Shown here one piece after another: positions 23,272 through 34,460 of a stretch of 64,000 bases of DNA. Position 1 is the stretch's first letter; each line of letters begins with the position of its first letter. The DNA is from Tamarix chinensis (taxonomy: Eukaryota > Streptophyta > Magnoliopsida > Caryophyllales > Tamaricaceae). The notes beneath the pieces were generated by a model. The model saw nothing but the letters and a program-made list of their open reading frames with translations, was not told the origin of the DNA and searched no databases. Made by a program: the position numbers and the translations under genes. The stretch is from assembly GCA_030549775.1 (NCBI GenBank), contig CM060174.1:69479966-69543965 (forward strand). The letters are read 5' to 3'.

Positions 23272-23460
23272 TGACTTTTCCCTCCTTTTCCATTTGGCAT
23301 TTCTTGCCACTCTAGTCCAACCCCCATAATCATTTTATTGAGTTTTCCATCATCTAGTCTGGTCTCTAACAGACCTACAATATCACATTTATACTTTCTA
23401 TCCATCCTTTACAACCCCTTCTATTTGATCAAGAGGTTTCATCCCCTTATATTTTAGAGA
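23272..23460 (-). pseudogene. LINE ORF2 fragment: N-terminus of endonuclease
   Basis: The order NIRG-stop-N followed by YKCDIVGLLETRLDDGKL matches the beginning of L1 apurinic-type endonuclease, where NxRGLN is followed about 20 residues later by a D-x-x-x-L-x-E-T-K/R motif bearing the metal-binding Glu. It ends after GLEWQEMPNGKGGKS, within about 60 residues of the domain start, so no active enzyme is encoded. Confidence 0.7.
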
Positions 23461-23479
23461 AGAGCTATCATGGGGTTCA

Positions 23480-25116
23480 ATAGGAGTGTCTGACCTCCTT
23501 TTGGTTGAACTGAGAACTCTACTTCCTCTCAATTACTTAACCATTGTCTTTTGTGTAGATTTGTAGACAACTTGTTGGAATGGCTATTATTCCTTTTCTT
23601 CGGGTACTTCTAAAGGTGATGCGTGAGTTGGACCAACCAAATTATCCTCACTAGCCTTTCCCTTATAAGCTATAACTTGTGCACCAACTATCATTTCTTG
23701 TTGTATGATACCCGGTTCCCCAATCTGGTATGTGGTAGCTGCCACCCTATCTAAGTTTTTATTTGGCTATGGGATTGTAGCATCTTGCTCTATAAGAGAA
23801 TAAGGTACCTGAAGGCCTTCCACTATTGTTGCTTGGTTTTGTATCTCACTTACACTAGCTTCTATTTCTGGCTAAGCAACACTCTGCCTCTCAGCTATAG
23901 GTTTACTAGTTGTACCTGCTCCATACTTAATTCCTTATTTAGATTGATGGATAGTATCTCCTTTGGTCTATTTTGGTATCCATACCTTTAGTTGTGCCTT
24001 ACAAGCCCTTGCTTGGTTACCAATCATCTTAAACTCCTTACAATAGCTAGGGAGATTTTCATAGATGACCTCTTAGTAAAAAGAGGTATATTCATAGTAC
24101 ACTTCTACCAAACACGAGCATATTCAAGGGCATGCCTATTTTTGGTAATCACAATAATCTCTATAAGGTCTCCCAAATGAGAACAGATAGCACTTAATGC
24201 TTTAGGATTCCACAGATCCATAGGTAGAGTTTGGAACCTTACCCAAACTGGAACATTCACCATATCATATTGTTCTAAGTTAAATAGTCTAGAGATGCCT
24301 TTGACAATCATAACCCTATCATACACATGGGAAGGGCCTTTTCTTAGCACCTCCATTTTAGCCTAATTGGAAGGGAATCAAAACACTATCTAATAAGACC
24401 TAAGAGCAATGGATTGAATCTCAGTTTTCCATTATTTTTTGATAGTTGGATGACATGGTAATTTGGTACTTTTCCCACAAATATGCCTAGCAAGTAATTT
24501 CCCCAAATGTTATTTATACTATCAAGTACAGAGGGATCAAGAATCATCTTCTCTATACTGTTAGGGATAAACTCACATTTATCTTCTAAGTTTGCAAGGA
24601 ATAAGATAGTCCAGGGCTTTCTAAAATGGGGATCCAGGCCAACTTGCATAGGGTCATTTTGAGCATTTTCATTTTCCCCGTTAACTTTATCCTAGCTTTC
24701 AGAATGCTAATTTCCCAAGGGAGAAACTTTATACCTATTTGTGTTAGATTCAATTGCAAGATTGTAAGTGTCTTCTTTTGTATGTGAGGTCTTAGATGCA
24801 GTATTTAGGGCATCATGACCCTTAGTGTTGTGGTGATTATGTCCATCAGAATCTTCATCAACAATATTTAACTCTTCCATTAGGGTGGGTTGGGGATAGA
24901 GTCTTTCTAGTTCCTCTATGCTTACCACCCCAATTTTTTTCCTTGAATCACTAACTTCCATTATAAGTTTAGTAGTGATTGCTTTGACTTCACATAAAGG
25001 TTCAATGCATTGATGATTTACTTCTTCATGCTCGTGTTCCAGTTGGGATAATAAATTGCTTTCAGCAACCATTACTTCTTATTGTCATTGAGATTTAACC
25101 AAGGCTTGCTTTCCAT
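23480..25116 (-). pseudogene. LINE ORF1 with DUF4283 domain
   Basis: The probable start ATG is at 25116 (MESKPWLNLND), followed by a stop and continuation in another frame from 25072 (MVAESNLLSQLEHEHEEVNH). The N-terminal region is acidic and variable. The DUF4283 core spans about 24649-24105 in two frames and includes VMIVKGISRLFNLEQYDMVN and VPVWVRFQTLPMDLWNPKAL, then CSHLGDL, the typical plant L1 ORF1 pattern of a nucleic-acid-binding module. A weak Cys-containing segment follows (near 24040). The C-terminal region is low-complexity. ORF1 proteins bind LINE RNA. At least three frameshifts or stops are visible. Confidence 0.7.
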
Positions 25117-25749
25117 TTCGTGTTAAAATTTAGCAACCAGAGGTATGGGAGAGGGAATGTAAATTGAAAACTCCAAGGAGAGGATAATTGTAGGGGTATC
25201 AACATCCTTGATCACTTGTTGACCATTGTGGGCACGCTATAGATGGAGAGCTCGAGTACTGCACAACCTTTTTTTTTATGAGGATGTTATTTTCACATGT
25301 ATGTAATTTTAGGTTTAGACCTTGAATTTTATATATGTACTTAATATTGTTTTTTTAGAAATGTATAATAAATTTGGTATTTATATGATGCTTATGGGAA
25401 AATTTATTATGTATTTGTGAAATTAGGGTTGTGTAAACCTCATAAATAATAACTTTTGATATAGGGTTGCTGTCACATGTGTATTATATGGGGTTTAGAC
25501 TTTTAGTTTAGTATATGTTAATAATGATAATATTTGAGTGATATTTTTCAAATTTGGTAGACAAATAATTAATATGGATGTAGTTATGCATGCAGTGTGA
25601 AGTTAAAGTTTCTTAGGAAGCTTATGAACTTTTTCTTTGCGGATAGCCTTGATACCTATGTTTGTCATTTGCTTTTCTAATTTATGTTTTTCACCTATCA
25701 AATAAATCATTTAATATATTAATCATTTAAAGTGAATGATTACGTGAGT

Positions 25750-26290
25750 TAGGCAGTTGTGTTGACTCTATTCCACCAGAGAATAATTGTAGCTCAAGTG
25801 TGTTCCCTCTAAGAGGTACTCTAGTCTATTCCATCAGTTTAAGAATAGTAGTTTAGGCACATTTTTCCTTGAGAGGTGTTGGGTTTGTTCCACTAAATTG
25901 TAATAATAGCTTAGGTGTGTTGTCTTGAGAGGTGATGAAGAGTATCCATCACGTTAAGAATAATAGGGCCCTAAACTCAATCTAAGTGAGTATATGATTT
26001 AAGATAAGTAACTAATGGACAAAAAATAATTATTTAAAGTGAAAGATTATGTAATTTAGGACTGAGGCATTGGTTATGTTCAATAAGTGATAATAGTAGC
26101 TTAGGTGTGTTGTCCCTAATAGGGGCTTAGGATCATTCCACTAGTTTAAGAATAGTAGATCAAGTGCGTTTTACTTTGAGAGTTGTTGTATATGTTCCAC
26201 TAAACAAAAATAGTAGCTCAAATGTATTGTCTTTAATAGGTATTTTAGACTATTCTACCAGTTTAGAAATAGTGGGGTCTCTGAACTTAA
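25750..26290. repeat. LTR-internal tandem repeats, ~58 bp units in ~308-bp higher-order blocks
   Basis: Units containing TTCCACYA...AATAGTAGCTYAGGTGYGTT start near 25771, 25829, 25888 and 25943, and again near 26078, 26135, 26198 and 26252. The four-unit block is itself duplicated with a shift of about 308 bp, including its flanks (ATTTAAAGTGAATGATTA versus ATTTAAAGTGAAAGATTA). The opposite-oriented LTR at 34461-38036 has the same arrangement. Confidence 0.8.
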
Positions 26291-26870
26291 TATAAATAAA
26301 AAAATGGATTATGTTATATCAAATAACGAAATCTAGATCCGTTTTTACTTGGCATAATTTATGTATCATGTATATATGCTTATTATTTGATGTGAACTTA
26401 TGAAATTCTTCTAATACCTTACTTAATAGTATTTTTACCTTACTTAGTACATAACATACTCACCACCCTTTTCGTAGGTGCTTCTCATTCCCATGAGCAT
26501 ATCCAATTTGTTTTACAAGATTATTGATGCCTATTCTTAATATGATTTCTTTTAGTGAGTGCTTATCAATTTGTTAAAGGGTATGGTTATCCGGATATTT
26601 CTATCTCTCTTTAGATTTTTAGTCCTCTATTTTCATTATGCCTATTTCCTTATTTTTATTTTGTATTCTATATTGTGGTGGAATCAAGTGCTTCCCACTC
26701 TTGATATCTAGGTGTGAGGTTACTTTTACCTTATACCCGACATAAACTAGGTATAGGGAGTGCATCTTCTATGTTGGATACAGTATGACATCCCTATGTT
26801 TTTTGTTTCGGATTTTGAAATCAACTTTTTAAAATAAATTATTTTATGTGCTAAATCTAGGGGTGTTACC

Positions 26871-28101
26871 AGGGTTTGTCTCAACTATATAGTACTTTCT
26901 CCCTTTTTCTCTTGATTCTAACTACATATATGTATTTGGGTCTTGTGCTCATTTTGGGGGATAAAAAATAATTAATATAATCCTTTACTTTTGCTCTCTC
27001 CTTTCTCTTGTAATATTTCCTCCTAGCACTAATTAATCATTTAATCCCTTTTATTTTTTCAAGAAGCCCTTGATTCACTAAATACACACAACAATAAGTA
27101 TAATAAGAAATTAAAAAAAAAAGGAATAGAGGGGTGACAACTCTAATAGCCACAAAAAGACTTATGCAAATTTCTTAAAAGTATATAAATGAATAATCAT
27201 GTGTTTCATTGAGTTTAGATAGGATTAGACAAGTATAAAATGAGTTTTGGTATATAAATATAACTCAGATTTGTATATTTAATATGAAAATACTAAAACA
27301 ACTTATAAAACATAATTAATTTATTTTATGCTTAATAACATAAAGCTATAAGTATCATTGAAGTTTTGTAAATATTAGTTAGCTAGAAAGGATGGTTTTG
27401 GCTTAAAATGCAATAAAAAAACTAAATGGAAAAGTAAATATAACTTTTTTTGGATCAAAATTCCATTTATTATTTTAGAAATGTCTATAAGTACAAAAAT
27501 AAATCAAATGAATCCAAACTTAAATAAATTAGAAAGGTTTTGATCAAATTTGATAACCAAAAGTGGCTTAAGAAATGTTACGAACCATGAAATGAACATT
27601 TTAAAAACATAACTAGAGCTTATGAGATGTAATTAAGTTTAATTTAAACTAGTTTTCATAGTGAGAAGACTAGAGTACCCTCTACGGGTGTTTTAGGGTG
27701 ACTGGTAGTTGGTCAACTTTTTTTTTGGGCCAAGGGAAAAACAAGCATGGACAATTGGAGAATCTTTTATTGGTCTTGAGTGACTTAATTCTTAGTTTTC
27801 CCTACTATCTATATTTCTTTTAATGTATTTCCACCATTTTGGGGCTCACTATGTCTTATTTGTAAACTTTAATATTTGATATATGTATGGTAATTATTAT
27901 TATGCACTCTATTTATTGTGTTATGACCTAATTTGTTTTTTTAGCCATGTATTTAAATGGGACAGGCATTAAACTTCTATCCAGCATTAGGTGTGGTGAT
28001 AACACTCTATTTTTTCATATATATATTTTGTATTTTTTCTTATGCAATGTTTGAAAAAAAAATTGAGAAATTTTTTGGTAGTGAAAAATGAGGGGTGCTA
28101 C
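26871..28101. other. AT-rich sequence ending in an LTR-like terminus
   Basis: No coding motif was found. The right edge reads GAGGGGTGCTACA at 28089-28101, similar to the ends of the Tekay-type LTRs, so this may be part of another LTR whose left end is lost. Confidence 0.35.
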
Positions 28102-29698
28102 ACACAAGCAACTATAAGATCACACTAGACATAATCCAAACCCTAAATATGTTATCATATGATTTTCACGTAGTTACTTTGACCATATGTATTACCTCTT
28201 CCTAAGATAAAATGATAAAAACAATAATAATGGGTACCAAAAACCCTATCTCATAACTATTATTCCTTCTCCTTAAAACACAAAGCAAAACAAATAATTA
28301 TAAATAACTAGAACAAAATAACAAGACAACAACAATAATAAAAAATGAAAAGTAAAGAGAGTCGTACAAACTAAGAGAGGGTGACAAACTATATCAAAAA
28401 AGAAGGAGATGGTAAACACTTCAACTTATCCTAAATCTAATAGCTTTATACTTAAATAAATATATTGGATACGTATAAAAGATTAGAGGAAGAAAAACCA
28501 ACAAATAAAAATGGAGAACAAGAGTGAGGAAGGGGGTTGGTTCTAACCACAGTTGGAAATCTTCAAACAAAAAGGGTGGAGGTAGGAGAAAATGAATATG
28601 CACAAGGGTTGAATGAATGAATGAATGAAAAAATGCACAAAAAGTAAAAGGAGTGGGAGGGGTTGGTAGTTAGCAATGAATAGAGGGAAGAGAGCTTAGT
28701 AAGATCTTGCTTTGACAACACTTGAATGAAAGGTTGAGTTTAATAAAAAGTATAAAAGATTTGTTGAAATGTGAGGTATGGTGATTATTGTTAAGATCTT
28801 GGGAAAAGAAAAGGAAACATGCAAGCATTTGATCCAAGGTGAAGGAATGTCACCATGGTCAATAGGAAGACCCGACAAAACAAAAATAGAAATGAAATGC
28901 ACAAAAAATAAATCTAAATTATGCCTGGTTGTTTTGTGGCTGTTTGCTAAACCTCTTGATGCTCTCCGTTTTTGGCTTGATGCCTGGTCAACCAACCCAT
29001 AAGCTTTGGTTAACTACCTATCGACCACTAAAAACCTACCTTTTCATCTTTAACCTAGCCATACTAATCCATCTACCACCCAACCCAAACGCCCATGATT
29101 AAAATGAGCAAAATATATTACCAACTTATTGTTCATATAATCAAATTCACATAGTTATCAACTCTAATAACCCTAGAAAGAAAATCACTAATGCCATAGA
29201 AGATGATCCTAAGCAAATATATAGTAGATGAAAGAAAAATGAACCTTCACTTGGAGAGGACAAAACACAAGCAGTCTAAAGCTTGAAGGGTTGAGAAATG
29301 CAAACCATGCTGCTAAATCCACTCAATTACTTAGATATGAAACTAAGCCTAAATAAATGCAACCTTCCAAAACACAATGAAACCTAGATCTAAACACTAT
29401 ACACACAAATAAAAACATTGTAGCCCTTAATTTTAAGATCTTAAAAGAAGTTAAGGTGACATATGGACTCTTTAACCCCAACCTTAAGCACAAACCTTCA
29501 AGAGGGTGATAATTTTTCCCTAGTTAATCAAGGAGAAAAGAGGAAAAACTACCATATGAACCAAATGTGATTAGTGGAATTAAAAACAATGATGTTGGTG
29601 AGGGATTGAGAAAGAATAACAAGAACACTAGAATGTATTAGAGAGAAGATCTCAAGAGAGTTTAAGGTTTTAAAAGGAGAAAAGGAAAGAATTAGAAG
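28102..29698. other. Unassigned AT-rich sequence
   Basis: Contains a short (GAAT)n run near 28615 and overlapping open stretches on both strands at 28696-29002 without recognisable domains. It may be the interior of the degenerate CACTA element whose right end lies at 29930. Confidence 0.4.
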
Positions 29699-29930
29699 TA
29701 AGTTTGGGGTTTTAGATGATGGTTTCATAGACACTATTATTAAAGCCTATGTTTTTAATGAAGATGCTTTAAAACTTGTTATCTAAACTTAAAATGAGTA
29801 AATTTTAATGATATTTTATTTCTAAGACTATTACCTAACAGTCATACCTTCTATTATTTCTACTTATGTCTATAGTATACTTTTAAGCATGACTAATTGA
29901 ATGTTATTAAAACCTTATTTTATAGTAGTG
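29699..29930. mobile_element. Right end of a degenerate CACTA element
   Basis: The terminus TATAGTAGTG reads CACTACTATAAAATAAGG on the minus strand, the usual CACTA end. Inside it lie decayed subterminal units (GGTTTCATAGACACTATTATTAAAGCC near 29724-29750 in two parts, GTTATTAAAACC near 29903). These resemble the AACCGTTATTAAAA units of the intact element but with C-to-T/A changes. The left terminus was not found. The following bases are TTA, but no TTA-CACTA partner was located. Confidence 0.6.
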
Positions 29931-30449
29931 TTATCATCTATCAATATTATCCACCTTAATTTTCCTTTTTGTGTGTAAGGTCGAATAAGTCATATCATAT
30001 ATTTTTATGTGCAGTATTATCATGATAAACTTAATGCCTGAGCTAAGTTTAATACACTCAAGGTATCATAAATCATATTAGTTGATTATGATATAGACTA
30101 AGATTGCTACCAATTCCTTTCAACCTAATTTCCTCTTGTGAAACTTTTAGTAAAGCCTGCACTTTGTTTTTATAGTGAAAAAAATCACTATGGGTGGATT
30201 TCTTAAACTATATACTATTATTTTAATTCAAGCCACTTTGCTCATGGAACGACAAAATAAGTCCATAAATTTAAGGCATGTCAATAATTATAACATCAAT
30301 CAAAATAAGAAACACAGAATCTTCAGTATCATATTTCTATCAATAAGTTTTATCAAGAGACACACACATAAAAGTTTAAAATATACTCTTGCCGACATAA
30401 CTTGAGAGGATTCTATCATATATAATAAACAATAAAGAGGATTTATAAT
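29931..30449. other. AT-rich sequence, nothing recognised
   Basis: A 76-codon frame at 30175-30405 has no recognisable motif and strongly AT-driven composition, so it is not called as a gene. Confidence 0.5.
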
Positions 30450-30952
30450 ATATATGTTTTAGCTTCAATTTTTATCATTTTCAAATAATATTTTTCTATA
30501 GTTAGTTATAAGAATTTTTTATTGGCCTATATAAAGGGTTTTTTTTTCTAGATCACTATACATATGGAATAAGAACAAGAATTTATCGAGAATTATTATA
30601 TTCTATATTTAGTGGGGTCATATGGAGGGAAATATTAATTGGGAACATGGTTCTTAATTGAGTGCATTGATTATGAAGGTTTTGCTTGATAATTTTCATC
30701 AGGAAAACCACTAATTGAGTGTTTTGGAATCTATATTGCTTGAGGGGATGATTCTAAAGTTCAAGTTTTACAATTCTTGGTTCCTTTATTTGATTTATAC
30801 TTACGTAATTATTTTGATTTTGTTCCTTAGCATATCTTTTATATAGATACTCCTATATAAATAAATTACAATACCATAGGTTTTGGTTTGTATTTCTTGT
30901 AAATAAGATGCAACACTTTTGTAGATAAACTAGAGTGTACTCCATCCTAACA
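30450..30952 (+). repeat. Copia 5' LTR
   Basis: Shares an ordered series of blocks with 32290-32857: TTTTAGCTT, GGTTCTTAATTGA, TGCAATTCTTrGTT, CTTTATTTGATTTATACTT and GTTTGTATT. It ends CCATCCTAACA. The left edge is approximate because the homology fades. Confidence 0.6.
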
Positions 30953-31011
30953 ATTAGTATCTAAGTTAGATTAATTTTGGTAGATGTTAAATCCAAGTGC
31001 ACAATTTAGGA

Positions 31012-31570
31012 AGGATGGCTAAAATGTTTGGTGAAAATTATTTGATGGAATTATTTAATGGGAAGAATAATTTCTTTCTATAGGAAAGTAAGGTCAAGGA
31101 TGTTCTAAATCAACAAGGTTTACACACCACATTAGAGGATACAAAACTAAAAAATGATGATGTTTTAGGTGGGCATACATGAAGTTAAATGTAAAAAGTA
31201 TGATCTAATTGGCCCATGCTCTACATATCATGGACAAATTTCTTGAGGTGGTGAGATCAAAAGAATTTTGGGAAAATCTAGTTAAGATGTATATGTCAAA
31301 GTCATTAGCTAATAAGTTATTTTTTGAAGAAGAGTTTTTTTTTTCTCTATAGATGGAAACAAAAGGCAATTTTCAAGATCACCTGAATGTCTTCAATGAT
31401 AAAATCACCTAATTTAGAGTTTAGACGAGTCCTTTAAGAATGATAATCAAAGTATCTTGCTAGTTGCTTCTCTTATAAAGAGGTTTAGCTTTGTGGTGAC
31501 AAGCATACTGTTAAGGAAGAAGATGCTTTCTTTGGAGGAACTGGTTGAGAAGAAAAAAAATGGGAGGAGA
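31012..31570 (+). pseudogene. Copia gag relic
   Basis: Starts MAKMFGENYLMELFNGKNNF, followed by KVKDVLNQQGLHTTLED. Both match the N-terminus of Tork/Tnt1-type gag (UBN2 family), where relatives read FNGKNDF and LxQQG. Later pieces such as MYMSKSLANKL-like sequence near 31290, DHLNVFNDKI near 31380 and MLSLEELVEKKK near 31530 follow the expected order. Several frameshifts and stops are present. Confidence 0.75.
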
Positions 31571-31734
31571 TGTGGTATCTACTTCTAGTGATGGATCCTA
31601 TCTATATATAGGTGCATGATCTATGGAAAGTAAGAAAAATACCAACCTAGATATTAGGTTCTTTCATTATAATAAGTTAGTGTATATCAATGAGAAGTGT
31701 TTAGATTATTTCATGGTTTCAATAGATGAGGAGA

Positions 31735-32260
31735 ATCTTGGTGATTCTCTTTTAGCGCTATGGATGAATGCACGTAACGGAGACTAGATATTAGATTTAA
31801 GGTGTTTTGAACACATATGTTTCCTGGAGGATTAGTTTGAATCATTAAAGAATTATGATGAGAATTTGATGTATTGGCTAATGGAATTGAATTAAAAGTT
31901 GATGGAATTAAAGGAATTGAGATCAAGAGCCATGGTAGGAGGATTAGGAAGGCAGGAGAGGTTACTTATGCCCAAAAACTTGATAGCAATCTAATTTCCT
32001 TATGAAGGTTAAATGGTTTAGCTTATTCTCTTCACTTGAATTCTAGTTATTTGAAGGTAACAAGATGGAAGAACATGATCTTTCTTAGTTTAATGACTGA
32101 AGAGAATCTTTTCATTCTTACATGGAGTAGTGTTCTAGGGGATTTTGTTTGAGGGGATGAAGTATCAAGAAGAGGGAAATGCCATCATCACATGGTTTAA
32201 TCATGGTTGAGTGTATATGAGGCTTGAAGAGGATGATCTTTTCAATTCAAACCAAATTAC
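31735..32260 (+). pseudogene. Copia protease / GAG-preintegrase relic
   Basis: Fragments in two frames follow the plant Copia protease order. RRLDIRFKVFEH-like sequence near 31780 occupies the place of WILDTGCSFHMCP, GIELKVDGIKGIEIKSH near 31880 that of the loop after MGN, and KVTRWKNMIFLSL plus ENLFILTWSSVLG near 32055-32140 that of LKVxKGxLVxMKG and LYxLxGST. The catalytic DTG is not preserved. Confidence 0.6.
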
Positions 32261-32289
32261 TAAAAATATAGAGAACTAAGATGATATAT

Positions 32290-32857
32290 CTTTTAGCTTT
32301 ATTTTTTACTTTTTTAGATACAAGTTTATCTTGTTGGTTATATGAACTTTTTTGCTAGACCATATAGAGGTGACCTCTTTTGTGAGGTATTAAACATATA
32401 AAATATTAACAAGAATTAGGAAAGAGGTTTAGTATTCTAAATCTTGTGAGGTGATCTAGAGAAAATGTTCATTTGGTAAATGGGTTCTTAATTGAATGGA
32501 TTAATCTTCAAGATGTTTCTTAATAATAGAGGTAAGGAAAATCATGGGGTTAGTGTTCCTTAATTTTTATCACTTGAGATGATAAAGATAAAAACAAATT
32601 TTTGCAATTCTTAGTTGCTTTATTTGATTCATACTTTACATAATTTTGTTAATTTTGTTTCTTATTATATTTTGTATGTAAATATGTCCTACACACAAAG
32701 GTTTAAGACCTAGTATATCATATTGATAGGACTCTTGTATGTTGCAAGACATGTTTAGAAACACATCATAGGTCACAATACCAAAGATTTAGTTTGTTAT
32801 TGCAAATATAATATATAGCACTTCGGCAAACAAACTAGGTTATAGTTTATCCTAACA
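32290..32857 (+). repeat. Copia 3' LTR
   Basis: Partner of the left LTR and longer by an insertion around 32690-32800 (CCTACACACAAAGG...GGTCACAATACC). Ends TTTATCCTAACA. Confidence 0.6.
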
Positions 32858-33889
32858 TAATTGTAGCTAAGTATAGATATATATAATATAATTATCAATT
32901 TGTGTTTCTATATTTTATGTGAAATAAAAAATGTACGTTATGAAGTCTCTAAATAAGCCCGATGATGTATAGATTAATTGACCATATAAAAAAAAGTTAT
33001 ATAAAGAACTCTATAAATACATTATCTCTAGACTCTTATTTGAGTATTAGATCAATTAGTTGTCAGTCTATTGTTTAGTATGTGATAGTTAGCCTTGGAT
33101 ATTATCAATGAAATGTATATCAAGCCTTAGGTGAGAATCAAGTTAGATTAAGATTTATAAATTTTAAGTTATATGAAGTGCTAATCATTAGATTAGGTTT
33201 AGTTGATTTTGAGTTTTATAAATTTTGGTATATGCCAAGCCTCATATCAGTATAAGATTATGTAGAGTAGGTTTTGGTACAAAAATATTTCACTTTAAAC
33301 TAGATTTTTTTTTCTTCACACATATGGATTAGATGGAATAGATTTTTCAACTCCACATGGTATACACATGCTATCTATGTTAATATATTCATCTGTTTAT
33401 ACTAGGATTTTTATCCATATATAGATATATCTCTACCTTCTTACTATCTTTTTATTTTAGTAGTAATACAATTACATTAGTGATTGATAATAACCTTAAA
33501 TATATTAGCTGATTATTTTTGTGATGAGATAAGTAAATATGTGATTTATATAAGCATGAATGGATATTTATTAAATTATTGACCTCAAAGGTTATGTACT
33601 ACCATTATACTTTTTTTATGATAAAAAATGATCTTGATAACTAATGTGTTTACTTAAATGTACCTACACAACAATTGACCTATTTCACTTTAAGCATACT
33701 CCAAAAGTAAAAATGTAAAAGTGTCATCAAACTTCAAAGGATAATATTTCATGAGTCTTAGGTTTCTTATAAAGAGTTAGGTTGAGAAATATTCATATTT
33801 CAAATAAAATTATTTAAAACACCTTGTTAAAAAACTACTTGACTTGATTTCATTTCATAAACGTTTTAAAAGAATATTCAAAACAAAAA
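32858..33889. other. AT-rich sequence, nothing recognised
   Basis: No coding motif or repeat boundary was identified. Confidence 0.5.
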
Positions 33890-34460
33890 TACTGATTCCA
33901 GTAAAAACTAGTCAACTATACCTTAGACCTATTGACTAGTTCAATTTGATCAAAGAATAGGTTGAGTTAAACATAGGCTGATCGATTAGTGGATAAAACA
34001 AATCAACTAGTTATCCCAAATCGATCGATTGGTTACGAGTCCATGGGTTTCACTCTTGCAAAAGCCCATTTCATATTTGTTTAAATACATAAATTGGTTC
34101 TACTAAACTAATCAACTAGTTTGCTAAAAATGATCCACTAGTTTGAGCAACTTGTCCATGGGTTTCTCTCTTGCATAAACCCATTCACCTCTATTTAAAC
34201 ACATTAACTTGTTTTTCCAAACCAATCAACTAGTTTAACCAACTAGTCCATGGGTTTCACTCTTTTGGAAATTAATTTTTGCTCTATTTAAAAAAAATGA
34301 ATGTTTTTACCAAACCGATTGACTAGTTTGGCCAACAAATCCATGGGTTTAACTCTTATAAAAATCCATTATACTCTACTTAAATAAATCAACCAATTTT
34401 ACTAAACTGATTGACTGGTTTGCTAATCTGATTAAAATATTTAACCAATCAATCCGTGGG
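33890..34460. repeat. Tandem array with CCATGGGTTT and AACCRATYRACTAGTT motifs
   Basis: Units anchored on CCATGGGTTT start at 34041, 34156, 34248 and 34341, with a decayed copy at 34454, giving spacings of 115, 92, 93 and 113 bases. Between anchors are near-palindromic motifs such as AACCAATCAACTAGTTT and AACCGATTGACTAGTTT. The array is cut at 34460 by an inserted LTR and resumes after 38120. Confidence 0.85.

Larger units (their letters stand above)
23262..25250 (-). mobile_element. L1-type LINE nested in the LTR, 3'-shortened
   Basis: Minus-strand order is an ORF1-like gene (about 25116-23480) and then the start of an endonuclease ORF2 (about 23460-23275). ORF2 stops abruptly at a run of nine A bases (minus strand), after which the LTR pyrimidine/purine tract resumes. 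Reverse transcriptase and the rest of ORF2 are absent. The right (5') edge is not certain; 25250 is an estimate based on loss of LINE-like sequence near 25200-25260. Confidence 0.65.
22989..26870 (+). mobile_element. Tekay/Del-like LTR (plus orientation), interrupted by a LINE
   Basis: The left end, TGTAATACCCC, equals the sense LTR start inferred from the minus-strand copy ending GAGGTATTACA at 38036. The right end reads GGGGTGTTACC. The block at 26620-26770 (GTGGTGGAATCAAGTGCTTC, ATACCCGACATA, GGGAGTGCATCTTC) is the reverse complement of 34580-34680 in the other LTR, which confirms the family and opposite orientation. A pyrimidine-rich stretch (23186-23260), characteristic of these LTRs, precedes the nested LINE. 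No clear primer site follows the right end. The flanks CTAGG and CAGGG are only similar, so solo or paired status is open. Confidence 0.65.
30450..32857 (+). mobile_element. Copia (Tork/Tnt1-like) element with internal deletion, 2.4 kb
   Basis: Related LTRs lie at about 30450-30952 and 32290-32857, both ending ATCCTAACA or the like. Directly after the left LTR is ATTAGTATCTAAGTTAG, a decayed form of the methionine-tRNA primer site TTGGTATCAGAG. Only gag and protease-region relics remain between the LTRs. Integrase, reverse transcriptase and RNase H are missing. Confidence 0.7.

Noticed and set aside
33890..34460. Regularly spaced repeats that superficially resemble a CRISPR array
   Set aside because: Units are imperfect, spacing varies from 92 to 115 bases, spacer-like parts are related to each other, no cas genes are present, and the context is a plant genome.
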